In this document: piece after piece, positions 54,617-64,000 of the stretch
Layout of the letters: each line of letters opens with the position of its first letter
How positions within the stretch are numbered: position 1 is the first letter of the stretch
NCBI RefSeq assembly: GCF_000738675.1
Contig: NZ_JPUX01000002.1
Location: 62,001-126,000 of the forward strand
DNA length: 64,000 bases
Direction of reading: 5' to 3'
Source: Serratia nematodiphila DZ0503SBS1
GTDB lineage: Bacteria; Pseudomonadota; Gammaproteobacteria; Enterobacterales; Enterobacteriaceae
Notes under the pieces: model-generated
The model's input: the letters and a program-made list of their open reading frames with translations, nothing else
Databases searched by the model: none
Told to the model about the DNA's origin: nothing
Made by a program: the position numbers and the translations under genes

Positions 54617-56473
54617 TTAAACCAAACGCGCCTCTATCGCCGCAGCGAAGCCGCGGCACATCCGTTCGTCACCGTCGGCGTTGTCTGCCAATACCGTCTC
54701 GCCATCCACCACCCGAATATGCGCCTGCAAATCGAAATCCGCCGGCGGCTGCGGGCGTGCAGCGGCGGCGGCCATCGTCTGCTGCGCCTCATGCCACGCC
54801 TGCGCCACCGTCTGGTTGCAGGCCTGCGCCAGATAGTCCGGATTAAACCCTTCGCCGGTCAGGCTGCGCAGCGTGTCGTCGTGGCTGACGCTGTTGCCCG
54901 GCAACCAGTAGTGTTGCGCCAGATCCGGGCCAATGGCCGGGTTGTCCGTCAGATAACCGTCGCGCTGCAGGAAGAAGTGACGGGTTTGCTCCACCGCCAT
55001 CATCGCCAGCAAATAACCCTGATAGGAACAGGCGGACTCCAGCGACAGCAGGTGCGGGATCGCCAACGTCGGGCGCGGGCTGCCGCTGATGCCGAGGATC
55101 TTCTGCTCAACCTCACGCGCCAGCGCGGTGATGGCTTCCGGCGTGCGCTGCTCGTCATCCCACTGATACAGCGCCCACTCGAAGTACGGCACCAGCAGGA
55201 TATGGCGTTCGTTGAACGCGCGCATCGGCTGGCGCGCCGCGATGCCGGCTTCGATCAGCGCATCGGGCACCGCTTCGCCGGCGGCGTTTTTCGCATAGCG
55301 TTTCAGCCAATCGGCGTCGTCCAGCAGGCTGTCGCAGAACATCGACTGGGTTTCGGCATAGGCCATCGAAGTCGGCGGGAACTCCTGCGAGAAGCACGGC
55401 GCATTCTGGCGAATGTTGGCGAAGTGCGCCGCATGGCCGCCCTCGTGGAACAGGGTGTTTAGCCCGTAAGCGCCGCTGCCCACCTGCCCCGGCTGCGCCA
55501 GGCTGGTGAAGTTGATGCGCGCGGGCACCCATTCCCCCTGGCGTACAAACGGCGGCACCGGGCCGTGCATGAAGCCGTTCTCATACTTGCCTTTGCGCAC
55601 CAGCAGATCGAGATTCATCTCCGCGCCGCCAAAACCGATGTGCAGGCGTTTGAAGCTGTCGACCCAGCGTTCCAACGAACGGGAAAACGGGAAGTAAGGA
55701 TCCAGTTGGCGGGTGACGTCGCCGGCGCTGGCGAAGCGGACGTTCCATGGCTCCAGCGCCTGGCTGCCCTTCTCGGCCGCCAGCTGCTGCAGGCTGCGCG
55801 CGTTGGCCTCGCGGGTTTCCCGCTCGAAACGATCCAGAATGGCGAACAGCTGCTCCGGCGTCATGCGCTCGGTTTTGTTCACCTTGTAGTCGAAATAGTT
55901 GCGATAGCCCATCTGGCGCGCAAAGCGGTTGCGCAGGCCAATCAGCTCCGGCAGGCCGTTATGCAGCAGCCATTGCTCCAGATCGCGCAGCGCCTGCTGC
56001 GAGCTGCGGCGATAGTCTTCGTTCGGGTTGGTCGCCTGATTGGTCAACAGCTCGCCGAGCGAAGCCGCCACGCGTCGGCCGTCGGCGTTCAGATGGGTGA
56101 CCTGATAGCCCTTGCGGCGCGAGTAGAGATCGGATTCGGCGTGGATGATCTGATCCAACAGCGCCTGCGCCTGAGGATCTTCGATGGCGTTGCAGTCGAA
56201 AAAGCGCAGCCAACCCTGCAGGCCGTGGATCAGCGCATCGCGCTGCGCCTCCTGCGGCAACGCCTCCAGCCCGGCCAGCAGAGTGCGGATCTCCCCGAGC
56301 CGGCGCGGTTCGGCGACGAAGCGCTTATAGGCGCTTTCGGCGGCGGAAAAGCGCGCCGAGACGTCTTCACCGCCGGTGCCCATGTAGTTTTGCCAGAACA
56401 GCTCTTCTTTGGCGCGGTGTACGTCGAGGTAATCCTGGTTCAATTGATTGAAGTAATCGAGAGCCTGTTGCAT
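54617..56473 (-). CDS. M3-type zinc metallopeptidase (oligoendopeptidase-like)
   Basis: A 618-residue cytosolic peptidase. The zinc site is LFHEGGHAAHFANI at ~350 (HExxH), with the third ligand expected in the AYAETQSMFCDSLL region. The N-terminal ~200 residues are helical. The family cleaves short peptides. There is no signal peptide. It lies 46 bases after ybiB on the same strand, so the two could be co-transcribed. Confidence 0.86.
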   Translation of the reverse strand: MQQALDYFNQLNQDYLDVHRAKEELFWQNYMGTGGEDVSARFSAAESAYKRFVAEPRRLGEIRTLLAGLEALPQEAQRDALIHGLQGWLRFFDCNAIEDPQAQALLDQIIHAESDLYSRRKGYQVTHLNADGRRVAASLGELLTNQATNPNEDYRRSSQQALRDLEQWLLHNGLPELIGLRNRFARQMGYRNYFDYKVNKTERMTPEQLFAILDRFERETREANARSLQQLAAEKGSQALEPWNVRFASAGDVTRQLDPYFPFSRSLERWVDSFKRLHIGFGGAEMNLDLLVRKGKYENGFMHGPVPPFVRQGEWVPARINFTSLAQPGQVGSGAYGLNTLFHEGGHAAHFANIRQNAPCFSQEFPPTSMAYAETQSMFCDSLLDDADWLKRYAKNAAGEAVPDALIEAGIAARQPMRAFNERHILLVPYFEWALYQWDDEQRTPEAITALAREVEQKILGISGSPRPTLAIPHLLSLESACSYQGYLLAMMAVEQTRHFFLQRDGYLTDNPAIGPDLAQHYWLPGNSVSHDDTLRSLTGEGFNPDYLAQACNQTVAQAWHEAQQTMAAAAARPQPPADFDLQAHIRVVDGETVLADNADGDERMCRGFAAAIEARLV

Positions 56474-56519
56474 AACCGTCCTTCTCAGCCGATGAGGAAA
56501 TATCCCAGTATAGTCGCGC

Positions 56520-57479
56520 TCAGGCCTGATGCAGGCGTTTCAGCCCCTGCTCCAGCGTCTCGCTCTCGCCGGCGGCCACCAGGCAACAGGCGACCTGCCG
56601 CTGGATGGCCTGCGGGATCGCCACCTCGCCCGCCAGGCAGCGCTCGGTCCAGCGCGCGGTGGTTGCCGCGTCTTTCGCCGCCGGCAATGCCGGCGTTTCA
56701 TCCTGCAAGGTGCGCTCCAGCAATACGCGCTGTTCGCCGCCGACGATATGGTGAATCTGCGGGCAGCGCAGCGGGTTGGCGTAGGCTTCGCCTTCGGTGC
56801 CGTGCATCAACAGCCCGCGGGCGCCGATCTGGCGGAAAAACGACGCCACTCGGCCAACATACTCCGGATGTGAGACGCTGGCGAGGCGCAGCGCATCCTG
56901 TTCGCCAAACGGCGTCGCCAGCTTGGCCAGCGTATGGGCGCTGTTGCGCACTCCCATGCGCCAACGCAACCCGAGCTGCCGCGCCAGCGGCGCCGACAGC
57001 GTGGAAACCGGCATGAATACCGCCTCGCCGTTATCGAGACGCTGTTGGGCGTGAGCGGCCTGTTCCGACCACGGCAGCCCAAGCGCGCGGAAAATCTCGG
57101 CGCTGGTCACGCGGGTGCTGTCGTCCAGCACGCCGTGCACCACCACCGGCAGGCCCACTTTCGCCAGCAGCAGCGCCAGCAGCGGCGTCAGGTTGGCCTG
57201 CTTGCGCGCGCCGTTGTAGCTCGGCAGCACCACCGGTAATGGCCTCCCCTGCGGCGCCTGCAACGGCAAGACCTGCTGTTGCATCGCCTGGTAAAAACCC
57301 AGCATCTCTTCTTCGGCTTCGCCCTTGATACGCAGCGCGATCAGAATGCCGCCCAACTCCAGCTCGGGGACCTCCCCGGCCAGCATCGCCTGATACAGCT
57401 CAAAGGCGGTCTGTCGGTCCAGGTCGCGCGCATGGTTTTTGCCGCGGCCTATTTCTTTGATAATTTTGGTGTAATCCAT
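56520..57479 (-). CDS. ybiB: YbiB (TrpD2-type) DNA-binding protein
   Basis: A 319-residue protein of the anthranilate phosphoribosyltransferase fold. ELYQAMLAGEVPELELGGILIALRIKGE is the N-terminal helical part, and VVLPSYNGARKQANLTPLLALLLAKVGLPVVVHG replaces the PRPP-binding loop of true TrpD, so it is not a tryptophan enzyme. E. coli YbiB binds nucleic acids and is linked to the SOS gene dinG. Here it is followed by the peptidase gene. Confidence 0.9.
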   Translation of the reverse strand: MDYTKIIKEIGRGKNHARDLDRQTAFELYQAMLAGEVPELELGGILIALRIKGEAEEEMLGFYQAMQQQVLPLQAPQGRPLPVVLPSYNGARKQANLTPLLALLLAKVGLPVVVHGVLDDSTRVTSAEIFRALGLPWSEQAAHAQQRLDNGEAVFMPVSTLSAPLARQLGLRWRMGVRNSAHTLAKLATPFGEQDALRLASVSHPEYVGRVASFFRQIGARGLLMHGTEGEAYANPLRCPQIHHIVGGEQRVLLERTLQDETPALPAAKDAATTARWTERCLAGEVAIPQAIQRQVACCLVAAGESETLEQGLKRLHQA

Positions 57480-57517
57480 CCGAAGGTTCCCTCAGCTCAC
57501 TCTTCGGTTAGCATACC

Positions 57518-58147
57518 CTATCCGCGCCGCCGCTCAACCTCCGCCGCCAGTCGCTGCTGCGCTTCATCGCCCTCGCGCAGCCCGGCGATCACCCCGCCGG
57601 CATCCTCGGCGCTGCGGTTTTGGCTCATTTTCCATTTGCCTTCGCGCCGGGTGACGGCGATCTCAATGCCGACGATGCCTTTAAGCTGTGCGGCGATGTA
57701 GTTGGCCGGCGCATCCTCGAGCCGCCAGGGTTCAGGACGCCGCCCTTCCTGCTGCGCAGTGAGATCGATCAGTTGGCGGCGCAGCCAGGCCGGGTCGTCC
57801 GTCACCGTCGGCACGCCATGCAGTTGCACCACGCTGTAATTCCAGGTCGGCACCACCTTGCCGGTCTGGCGCTTGCTCGGGTACCAGCCGGGCGACACAT
57901 AGCCCCCCTGGCCCTGAAAAATCACCAGACATTCCGCCGCCTGTTGCAACCGTCGCCAGTGCTCGTTGGCGCGCGACAGGTGTGCCCGCAGCCGGATCTG
58001 CCCCTGTTCGACATCGGCCAGAAACGGCAGCGGATCGGCCGTCAATCCCTGCTCGCCGTGGCTGACCAACAGCCCCAGCGGGTGGGCGCGCACCAACGCC
58101 AGTTGGGCATCCAGATCGTCTTCGCGAAATGCGGCGGGCTGAAACAT
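57518..58147 (-). CDS. PaiB-type FMN-binding protein
   Basis: A 209-residue FMN-binding split-barrel protein of the PaiB family. It begins MFQPAAFREDDLDAQLALVRAHPLGLLVS, with IRLRAHLSRANEHWR, YVSPGWYPSKRQTGKVVPTWNYSVVQLHG and GIEIAVTRREGKWKMSQNRSAED as in the family. Bacillus PaiB was described as a negative regulator of sporulation and protease genes; in enteric bacteria the role is undefined and an oxidoreductase function is possible. It stands alone. Confidence 0.88.
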   Translation of the reverse strand: MFQPAAFREDDLDAQLALVRAHPLGLLVSHGEQGLTADPLPFLADVEQGQIRLRAHLSRANEHWRRLQQAAECLVIFQGQGGYVSPGWYPSKRQTGKVVPTWNYSVVQLHGVPTVTDDPAWLRRQLIDLTAQQEGRRPEPWRLEDAPANYIAAQLKGIVGIEIAVTRREGKWKMSQNRSAEDAGGVIAGLREGDEAQQRLAAEVERRRG

Positions 58148-58204
58148 CAGTGTGGCTCCTTATCGCTCTCTCATAATGACGACAGTAAAGCACCCGCCGG
58201 CGGC

Positions 58205-59629
58205 CTACTTAAGATCCGCTTTCTGAGTATTTCGAGTGATCCGGTTTAACAAGATCAGGGCGACGCCCATCGCCACCAAATTACAGAGCATCGCACCGGC
58301 AAAGGCCTGGGCATAGCGTTCCGCCGCGCCGCCGCTCGCCAACAGCGGCACAAAACCGACGCCGCTGACCACGATACCCAGCGCGCCCCCCACCTGCTGC
58401 ACGGTGGCCACCAGACCCGCCGCCATGCCCGCCTGCCGCTCCGGCGCCAAACCGAGCACCAGATTCAGCAGCGGCGTCATGCTCAACGCCTGGCCGAATC
58501 CCAGCACGACCAACCCCGGCAGCAGCCGCAGCGGATGCGCCAGCGCCCCGCCCCACAGCGCCTGCGCCATCAATAGCGCCAACCCGGCGGCGTAAATCGC
58601 CACGCCCGCGCTCAGCACGCCGTTGCCCCAACGCAACGTCAGCCGGGGCGCCAGCATCGAGGCCAGCATAAAGGCCGCGCTGGCCGGGGCGAACAGGCTG
58701 CCCGCCTGAAAAGGCGTCAGCCCCGCCCCCGCCTGCAGCAGCAGCGCGAAGCACAAGAAAAACGAGGAGGCGGTGGCATAAATCGCCAGCACCACCGCCA
58801 TGCCCGGCGCGAAGCCCGCCTGGCGGAACAGCGCCGGATCGAGCACCGCATCATCACCGCGCTGCGCCAGGCGGCGCTCCCAACGCAGGAAGCCCCACAG
58901 CGTCAGCAACGCCAATGCCAACATCGGCGCGATCCACCACGGCCAACCGCGCGCCGGGCCTTCCAGCAACGGCAGCAGCAACAGCGACAGGCCGGCCGCC
59001 GCCAGCCACAGGCCAACGCCGTCCAGCCGCTGCGCCTGCGCCACTCGCGATTCGGGAATGCGCCGCGCCGCCCACAGCGCCAGCGCGCCGATAGGCAAAT
59101 TGATCAAAAAGATCATGCGCCAGCCGCTGCCGAACAGGTTGGCCTCGATGATAAATCCGCCGAGGATCTGGCCGAAGATTGCCGCCAACCCCAGCGTCAT
59201 GCCCAGCCAGGCGAAGGCGCGCCGCCGCTGTTGCGGCGCGTACAGCACCCGCATCAAGGCGTAAATTTGCGGGAACAACAGCGCCGCCGCCGCCCCCTGC
59301 AGGATACGCGCGGCGATCAACAGGCTGAGCGATCCCGCCAGCCCGCACAACAGGGAGCTCAGCGTGAATCCCAGCATGCCGAGGCTGAACAGACGCCGAC
59401 GCCCGAAGCGATCGCCCAGACGCCCACCGGCGATCAACAGCACCCCAAACGCCAGTTCATAACCGGCGACGATCAAACCGATACCGGCGAAATCGGCGGC
59501 GAACTGTTGCTGGATCACCGGCGCCGCCACGTTGACCACAAACAGATCGAACACCGTGACGAAGCCGCCCAACAGCAGCACCGGCAGGCCGGGCAATCCC
59601 CGCCGTTCAACAGATAATAAATGTTCCAT
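58205..59629 (-). CDS. MFS exporter (DHA2, EmrB/QacA-like)
   Basis: A 474-residue transporter with about 14 hydrophobic helices. FVTVFDLFVVNVAAPVIQQQF in helix 1, GGRLGDRFGRRRLFSLG in the 2-3 loop and GGFIIEANLFGSGWRMIFLINLPIGAL at helix 5-6 place it in the DHA2 drug-exporter group. The substrate is unknown. It is divergent from an XRE regulator across 99 bases, so control by that protein is likely. Confidence 0.88.
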   Translation of the reverse strand: MEHLLSVERRGLPGLPVLLLGGFVTVFDLFVVNVAAPVIQQQFAADFAGIGLIVAGYELAFGVLLIAGGRLGDRFGRRRLFSLGMLGFTLSSLLCGLAGSLSLLIAARILQGAAAALLFPQIYALMRVLYAPQQRRRAFAWLGMTLGLAAIFGQILGGFIIEANLFGSGWRMIFLINLPIGALALWAARRIPESRVAQAQRLDGVGLWLAAAGLSLLLLPLLEGPARGWPWWIAPMLALALLTLWGFLRWERRLAQRGDDAVLDPALFRQAGFAPGMAVVLAIYATASSFFLCFALLLQAGAGLTPFQAGSLFAPASAAFMLASMLAPRLTLRWGNGVLSAGVAIYAAGLALLMAQALWGGALAHPLRLLPGLVVLGFGQALSMTPLLNLVLGLAPERQAGMAAGLVATVQQVGGALGIVVSGVGFVPLLASGGAAERYAQAFAGAMLCNLVAMGVALILLNRITRNTQKADLK

Positions 59630-59728
59630 ACCACCTCCAGAGATTATGATGGTCGCAGTATGGAATAGCGTTTAAACTGTTACTATATAGCCATTTATAC
59701 TATTACTGACAGCAACAGGACGGTCGAC
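59630..59728. promoter_or_regulatory. MFS-XRE divergent promoter region
   Basis: A 99-base gap. AT-rich bases 59670-59711 contain the repeated pattern CTGTTACTATATAG and TATACTATTACTGA, possible operator repeats for the adjacent regulator. Confidence 0.45.
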
Positions 59729-60574
59729 ATGCCCCCACGCACCCTCGAACGCACCCGCCACGAACTGGGGGATTTTCTGCGGCAAAAGCGAGAACAACTG
59801 TCGCCGGAGGCAGTCGGCTTGCCGAGCGGCAGCGGCAGCCGCCGCCGCACGCCGGGCTTGCGGCGCGAGGAGGTGGCGGCGCTGGCCGGCGTCGGCCTCA
59901 CCTGGTACACCTGGCTGGAGCAAGGCAGGGAAATCAATGCGTCGGTGACGTTTTTGGAAAATCTGGCGCGGGTGCTGCAGCTCGATGCCGCCGGCCGCTA
60001 CCACCTGTTTTTATTGGCGCATCAGCGCCCGCCGGTGCCGGTCGGCCATCAGTGGTGCCAGGTTTCGCCGTTGGTGCGGCGCCTGCTGGACGACCTGACG
60101 CTGCGGCCGGCCTACGTCATGAACCTCAGTTGGGACATCATCGCCTGGAATCCGGCGGCGCAGCGGCTGTTCGCCATCGGCGAGCGCCCGGCGCAAGAGC
60201 GCAACATGTTGTGGATGCTGTTTGCCGATCCGCAGCTCAATGCGCGCCTGCTGGAGTGGCGGGCGCAGGCGCCGCAAATCCTGGCCAGCTTCCGCCGCGA
60301 CTACGCCCGTGCGCCGGAGGATGAGGTGATGCGCCAACGGGTACAGGCGCTGGAGCAGGTATCGCCGCAGTTCCGCCAGCTCTGGCGGCAGCATGATATT
60401 CACGGACGTTGCCAGGGGCGGCGCAGCTTCACCCTCCCGGAGATCGGCCCGGTCACCTTTGACCACGCCTCTTTCATCGTCGACGAAGAGAACCATCTGC
60501 GGCTGGTGATGTACAGCGCGCTGCCGGACGAACCGGCCAGCGCGGCGTTTGAAGCGCTGCTGCGCGAGGATTAA
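59729..60574 (+). CDS. XRE-type regulator with MmyB-like ligand domain
   Basis: A 281-residue regulator. The N-terminal HTH is LGDFLRQKREQLSPEAVGLP...TPGLRREEVAALAGVGLTWYTWLEQGREINASVTFLENLARVLQLD. The remainder (~105-280) is the MmyB-like PAS-related domain: PAYVMNLSWDIIAWNPAAQRLF and DHASFIVDEENHLRLVMYSALP. Such proteins usually bind fatty-acid-like or other small ligands and control a neighbouring gene, here the divergent MFS exporter. It overlaps the convergent LysE gene by four bases. Confidence 0.88.
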   Translation: MPPRTLERTRHELGDFLRQKREQLSPEAVGLPSGSGSRRRTPGLRREEVAALAGVGLTWYTWLEQGREINASVTFLENLARVLQLDAAGRYHLFLLAHQRPPVPVGHQWCQVSPLVRRLLDDLTLRPAYVMNLSWDIIAWNPAAQRLFAIGERPAQERNMLWMLFADPQLNARLLEWRAQAPQILASFRRDYARAPEDEVMRQRVQALEQVSPQFRQLWRQHDIHGRCQGRRSFTLPEIGPVTFDHASFIVDEENHLRLVMYSALPDEPASAAFEALLRED

Positions 60575-61200
60575 CGACGGCTGTCGAAAATGAGTTTGCA
60601 GGCCAGCCCGGCGAACACGCCGCTCAGCAGGTAGTTCGGCCAGCGGGCGCTGAAGCGACGGCCGGCGAAACGGCTTTTCATGCCGCTGACCGCCAGGATC
60701 ACCCCGCCGTTAATCAGCAAGCCGACCAGATTCAGCACCGTCGCCAGCGCCAGCATCTGCACTACCACCGAGCCGGCGCGCGGATCGATAAACTGCGGAA
60801 ACAGCGCCAGCACGAACAGCGCCATCTTCGGGTTGAGGATGTTGGTGAACAATCCCTGACGGAAAATGCGCGCGGTCGGCACCGCCTGCAACCCGGCGGA
60901 AGCCTGCAGACTGCTGCCGGATCGCAGCGTTTTCCACGCCAGATAGAGCAGATAGGCCGCGCCCAACATTCTCACCGCATCGTAAGCCAGCGGCACCGCG
61001 ACGAACAGTTGCGACAACCCCAGCGCCGCCGCCAGCGCGTGGCAGTAAGTGCCGAGCTGAATGCCCGCCAGCGAAGCGAAACCGGCGCGCCGCCCCTGGC
61101 TGACGCTGCGCGAAGCGATCAGCAGCATATCCGGGCCGGGGGTCAGCGCCAGCGCCACGCAGGCGCCGGAAAACAACAACAGCGTTGCGGCATCAATCAT
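60571..61200 (-). CDS. LysE/RhtB-family amino acid exporter
   Basis: A 209-residue exporter with five to six helices. LALTPGPDMLLIASRSVSQGRRAGFASLAGIQLG and FRQGLFTNILNPKMALFVLALFPQFID are the family signatures. It exports an amino acid or derivative, identity unknown. It lies 79 bases after prpD on the same strand, in the place where prpE would stand in the E. coli prpBCDE order. Confidence 0.88.
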   Translation of the reverse strand: MIDAATLLLFSGACVALALTPGPDMLLIASRSVSQGRRAGFASLAGIQLGTYCHALAAALGLSQLFVAVPLAYDAVRMLGAAYLLYLAWKTLRSGSSLQASAGLQAVPTARIFRQGLFTNILNPKMALFVLALFPQFIDPRAGSVVVQMLALATVLNLVGLLINGGVILAVSGMKSRFAGRRFSARWPNYLLSGVFAGLACKLIFDSRR

Positions 61201-61279
61201 GAATCACCTGATAAGAAGACGGACGGGGATGGAGCCTCCATCATAGCGACGCCGACGTGGCTTGTCAGCGCCGCTCGCG

Positions 61280-62731
61280 TCAGATCACCCACAAATCGAG
61301 GTACTCGTTGACCGGCATCTGCGCCAGCCGCTGCCGATCCAGCGACACCTCGAGAATGCGCTGCTGCTGCTGGGCCGGGAACTGGCGCGCCAGATTGGTT
61401 TTGAACTTCTCGATCAGCAGCGGGATGCCCGCTTCGCGCCGCCGCGCATGGCCGATAGGGTACTCCACCGCCACCTCATCCAGGCGGCTGCCGTCGGTGA
61501 ACTCCACCGTCAGCGCATTGGCGATCGAGCGTTTTTCCGGATCGTGATAATCGCGCGTGAAGGCGGGATCTTCATGGCAGTGGATCTTGCCGCGCAATGC
61601 GTCGATGCGCGGATCCTCGGCCACCCGATCCTCGTAATCGGCCGCCGTCAGCCGGCCGAACAGCAGCGGGATCGCCACCATATACTGAATGCAGTGATCG
61701 CGATCCGCCGGATTATCCAGCGGCCCCTGCTTGTCGATAATGCGCAGGCAGGCCTCGTGGGTGCGGATGCTCACCCTGGCGATATCGGCGGCGGTTTTGC
61801 CGGCGGCCAGCATCTGGCGGTGCAGCGTCATGGCCGCCTCCACGGCGGTCTGGGCATGGAACTCCGCCGGGAACGAAATTTTAAACAGCACGTTCTCCAT
61901 CACATACGCGCCGTACGGCCGCTGGAAGCGGAAAGGTTCGCCGTTGAACGAGACGTCGTAGAATCCCCAGGTCGGCGCCGTGAGCGCCGAGGGATAACCC
62001 ATCTCGCCGGTGGCGGCCATCAGCGCCAGCCGCACCGCGCGGGCGGTCGCATCCCCCGCCGCCCAGGATTTGCGGGTGCCGGCGTTCGGCGCATGGCGAT
62101 AAGTACGCAGCGACTGCCCGTCCACCCACGCCAGCGATACCGCGTTCAGGATCGCCTCGCGGCTCAGGCCGAGCAGCTGCGCCACCACCGCGGTGGACGC
62201 CACCTTCACCAGCAGCACGTGATCCAACCCCACCCGGTTGAAGGCGTTTTCCAGCGCCAGGCAGCCCTGGATCTCGTGCGCCTTGATCATGGCGATCAGC
62301 ACCTGCCGCATGGTCAGCGGCGCTTTGCCCGCCGCCACCGCCTGGCGAGAGAGCCAATCGGCCACCGCCAGGATCCCGCCCAGGTTGTCCGACGGGTGGC
62401 CCCACTCCGCCGCCAGCCAGGTGTCGTTGAAATCGAGCCAGCGGATCATGGCGCCGATATTGAACGCCGCCTGCACCGGATCCAGCTGGAAACGGGTGCC
62501 CGGCACCCGGCTGCCGTTCAGCACCTCGGCGCCCGGCACCACCGGCCCCATCAGTTTCTTGCAGGCCGGGTAACTCAGCGCCTCCAGCCCGCAGCCGAGG
62601 GTATCGAGCAGGCAATAGTGAGCGGTGCGGTACGCCGCCGGGGTATCGACGGCCTCTTTCATCACATAATCGACGATATCGACCATTTCGCGATCGAACG
62701 GCGGACGGCCGGTGTTGGCAGACTCAAGCAT
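61280..62731 (-). CDS. prpD: 2-methylcitrate dehydratase
   Basis: A 483-residue enzyme turning 2-methylcitrate into 2-methyl-cis-aconitate in propionate catabolism. I chose the ATG at 62731, seven bases after GGA; it gives exactly the length of E. coli PrpD, while the ATG at 62752 lacks a ribosome site. [66 protein letters not shown] and the end NEYLDLWVI are nearly identical to PrpD. It is downstream of prpC. Confidence 0.97.
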   Translation of the reverse strand: MLESANTGRPPFDREMVDIVDYVMKEAVDTPAAYRTAHYCLLDTLGCGLEALSYPACKKLMGPVVPGAEVLNGSRVPGTRFQLDPVQAAFNIGAMIRWLDFNDTWLAAEWGHPSDNLGGILAVADWLSRQAVAAGKAPLTMRQVLIAMIKAHEIQGCLALENAFNRVGLDHVLLVKVASTAVVAQLLGLSREAILNAVSLAWVDGQSLRTYRHAPNAGTRKSWAAGDATARAVRLALMAATGEMGYPSALTAPTWGFYDVSFNGEPFRFQRPYGAYVMENVLFKISFPAEFHAQTAVEAAMTLHRQMLAAGKTAADIARVSIRTHEACLRIIDKQGPLDNPADRDHCIQYMVAIPLLFGRLTAADYEDRVAEDPRIDALRGKIHCHEDPAFTRDYHDPEKRSIANALTVEFTDGSRLDEVAVEYPIGHARRREAGIPLLIEKFKTNLARQFPAQQQQRILEVSLDRQRLAQMPVNEYLDLWVI

Positions 62732-62781
62732 CATGATTTCCAAAGGCTCCATAGTGAAAACGACACGATAACGATCGGCGC

Positions 62782-63945
62782 TCAGCGCTGATCCAGCGGT
62801 ACGAACGCCCGCGCTTCCGGCCCGGTATAGTTGGCGGACGGGCGAATGATTTTGTTGTCCTGCCGTTGCTCGATGATGTGCGCCGACCAGCCGCTCACCC
62901 GCGCCATGACAAACAGCGGCGTGAACATTTCGGTAGGCACCCCCAGCTGGTGGTAAGACACCGCCGAGAACCAGTCAAGGTTGGGGAACATGTTTTTGGT
63001 GTCGCGCATCACGCTTTCCAGCCGGTCGGCGATGTCATACAGCTTCATCGCGCCCGCATCCTGCGACAGGCGCAGCGCGATCTCTTTGATCACCTGATGG
63101 CGTGGATCGGAGACGGTGTACACCGGGTGTCCGAAGCCGATCACCACCTCTTTGTTGTCGATGCGGCGGCGAATGTCGGCTTCCGCTTCGTCCGGCGTTT
63201 CATAGCGTTGCTGGATCTCCAGCGATACCTCGTTGGCGCCGCCGTGCTTCGGCCCGCGCAGCGCGCCAATGGCGCCGACGATCGCCGAATAGACGTCGGA
63301 TCCGGTGCCGGCGATCACCCGGCCGGCGAAGGTCGAGGCGTTGAACTCATGCTCGGCGTACAGGATCAGTGACGCATGCATTGCCTGTTCCCAGCTGGCG
63401 GAAGGCGCTGCGCCGTGCAGCAGGTGCAGGAAGTGGCCGCCGATGGAATCGTCGTCGGTCTCCGGCTGAATGCGCTCGCCGTTGTGGCTGTAGTGATACC
63501 AATAGAGCAGCATCGATCCCAACGACGCCAGCAGCCGATCGGCGATGTCGCGCGCGCCGGCTGCGCCGTGCTGTTCTTTTTCCGGCAGGGTGCAGCCGAG
63601 GGCCGAAACGCCGGTGCGCATCACGTCCATCGGGTGAGACGCCGCCGGCAGCGCCTCCAGCACCGTGCGCACGCTGGCGGGCAGGCCGCGCAGCGCTTTG
63701 AGACGGTGTTTATAGGCCTGCAGCTCGTCGCGGTTGGGCAACTTGCCGTGGATCAGCAGATGGGCGACCTCTTCAAACTCGCAGTGGCGCGCGAGATCGA
63801 GAATGTCGTAACCGCGATAGTGCAGATCGTTGCCGCTGCGTCCTACGGAACACAGCGCGGTATTCCCGGCGGGCACGCCGGATAACGCCACGGATTTTTT
63901 CGGCTTAACGCCAGTCGGGCTTTGCGGGGGGATCGCTTGGCTCAT
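62782..63945 (-). CDS. prpC: 2-methylcitrate synthase
   Basis: A 387-residue citrate-synthase-family enzyme joining propionyl-CoA and oxaloacetate into 2-methylcitrate. Family marks are [48 protein letters not shown], the active-site [12 protein letters not shown], and [14 protein letters not shown]. The N-terminal extension of ~18 residues ([17 protein letters not shown]) is a little longer than in E. coli. It sits between probable prpB and prpD as in prpBCDE. Confidence 0.96.
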   Translation of the reverse strand: MSQAIPPQSPTGVKPKKSVALSGVPAGNTALCSVGRSGNDLHYRGYDILDLARHCEFEEVAHLLIHGKLPNRDELQAYKHRLKALRGLPASVRTVLEALPAASHPMDVMRTGVSALGCTLPEKEQHGAAGARDIADRLLASLGSMLLYWYHYSHNGERIQPETDDDSIGGHFLHLLHGAAPSASWEQAMHASLILYAEHEFNASTFAGRVIAGTGSDVYSAIVGAIGALRGPKHGGANEVSLEIQQRYETPDEAEADIRRRIDNKEVVIGFGHPVYTVSDPRHQVIKEIALRLSQDAGAMKLYDIADRLESVMRDTKNMFPNLDWFSAVSYHQLGVPTEMFTPLFVMARVSGWSAHIIEQRQDNKIIRPSANYTGPEARAFVPLDQR

Positions 63946-63978
63946 ACTGTCCTCATTTGGCTTCTGCGTGAATGGCGC

Positions 63979-64000
63979 TTATTCGTCGCGTTGGCGAGCG
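63979..64000 (-). CDS. prpB: Probable prpB, last codons (2-methylisocitrate lyase)
   Basis: On the minus strand the last six codons before a TAA at 63979-63981 read ARQRDE. Known PrpB proteins end in a similar LFAR... tail, and prpB precedes prpC in enteric bacteria. Only seven codons at most are in the window, so this rests mainly on gene order. Confidence 0.4.

Noticed and set aside
56520..57479. Anthranilate phosphoribosyltransferase (trpD)
   Set aside because: The PRPP-binding loop of TrpD is replaced and no trp genes are near; YbiB fits better.

Overview
The window is high-GC enterobacterial chromosome, most likely Serratia and probably close to S. marcescens. The case rests on the gene set: a type 1 fimbrial cluster laid out like S. 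marcescens fimABCD, malate:quinone oxidoreductase, betTIBA, a large secreted DUF4214 protein, and a core block matching the E. coli order ompX-rhtA-dps-glnHPQ-ybiO-rlmF. Species is inferred from protein resemblance and was not tested by search.

Layout. 1-8.5 kb: the end of mqo, a MarA/SoxS/Rob-type regulator, a fimbrial operon on the minus strand (pilin, chaperone, usher, tip adhesin), and a divergent EAL-domain plus LuxR-type pair that could control it. 8.6-10.2 kb: an FMN-binding glutamate-synthase-like membrane protein. 10.3-16.7 kb: choline-to-betaine osmoprotection (betA, betB and betI, with betT divergent).

16.7-25.6 kb is the most interesting part. Two paralogous modules, each pairing a four-helix cytochrome b with a short MsrP/YedY-like molybdopterin oxidoreductase, lie at the outer ends and are transcribed outward. 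Between them are two complete two-component systems that converge tail to tail. The left module also carries a methionine-rich MXKDX repeat protein and a DUF417 (RclC-like) membrane protein. The right module begins with a secreted protein of unknown function. I read this as an envelope oxidant or metal defence island in which a sacrificial methionine-rich protein could be repaired by the molybdoenzymes.

25.7-26.4 kb: two overlapping unrecognised genes in AT-richer DNA. 26.4-32.5 kb: the tetronate catabolic cluster (DeoR regulator, ltnD, otnK, otnC, otnI, GntP-type permease). 32.6-35.0 kb: an acetyltransferase, and a LysR regulator divergent from a nitrilase-family hydrolase. 35.1-44.3 kb: core genes ompX, rhtA, dps, ybiI, glnHPQ and ybiO, with two small genes inserted between rhtA and dps. 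44.3-51.3 kb: an accessory block between ybiO and rlmF, holding a TetR-GNAT-hydrolase operon with a 30-bp perfect palindrome, a soluble PAS-PAS chemotaxis transducer and a 1000-residue DUF4214 protein. 51.5-57.5 kb: rlmF, a flavin reductase, an McbA/BhsA-like protein, a beta-carbonic anhydrase, an M3-type peptidase and ybiB. 57.5-61.2 kb: a PaiB-type protein, an MFS exporter divergent from an XRE regulator, and a LysE-type exporter. 61.3-64.0 kb: prpD, prpC and the last codons of a probable prpB.

No rRNA, tRNA, CRISPR array, insertion sequence or prophage was seen.
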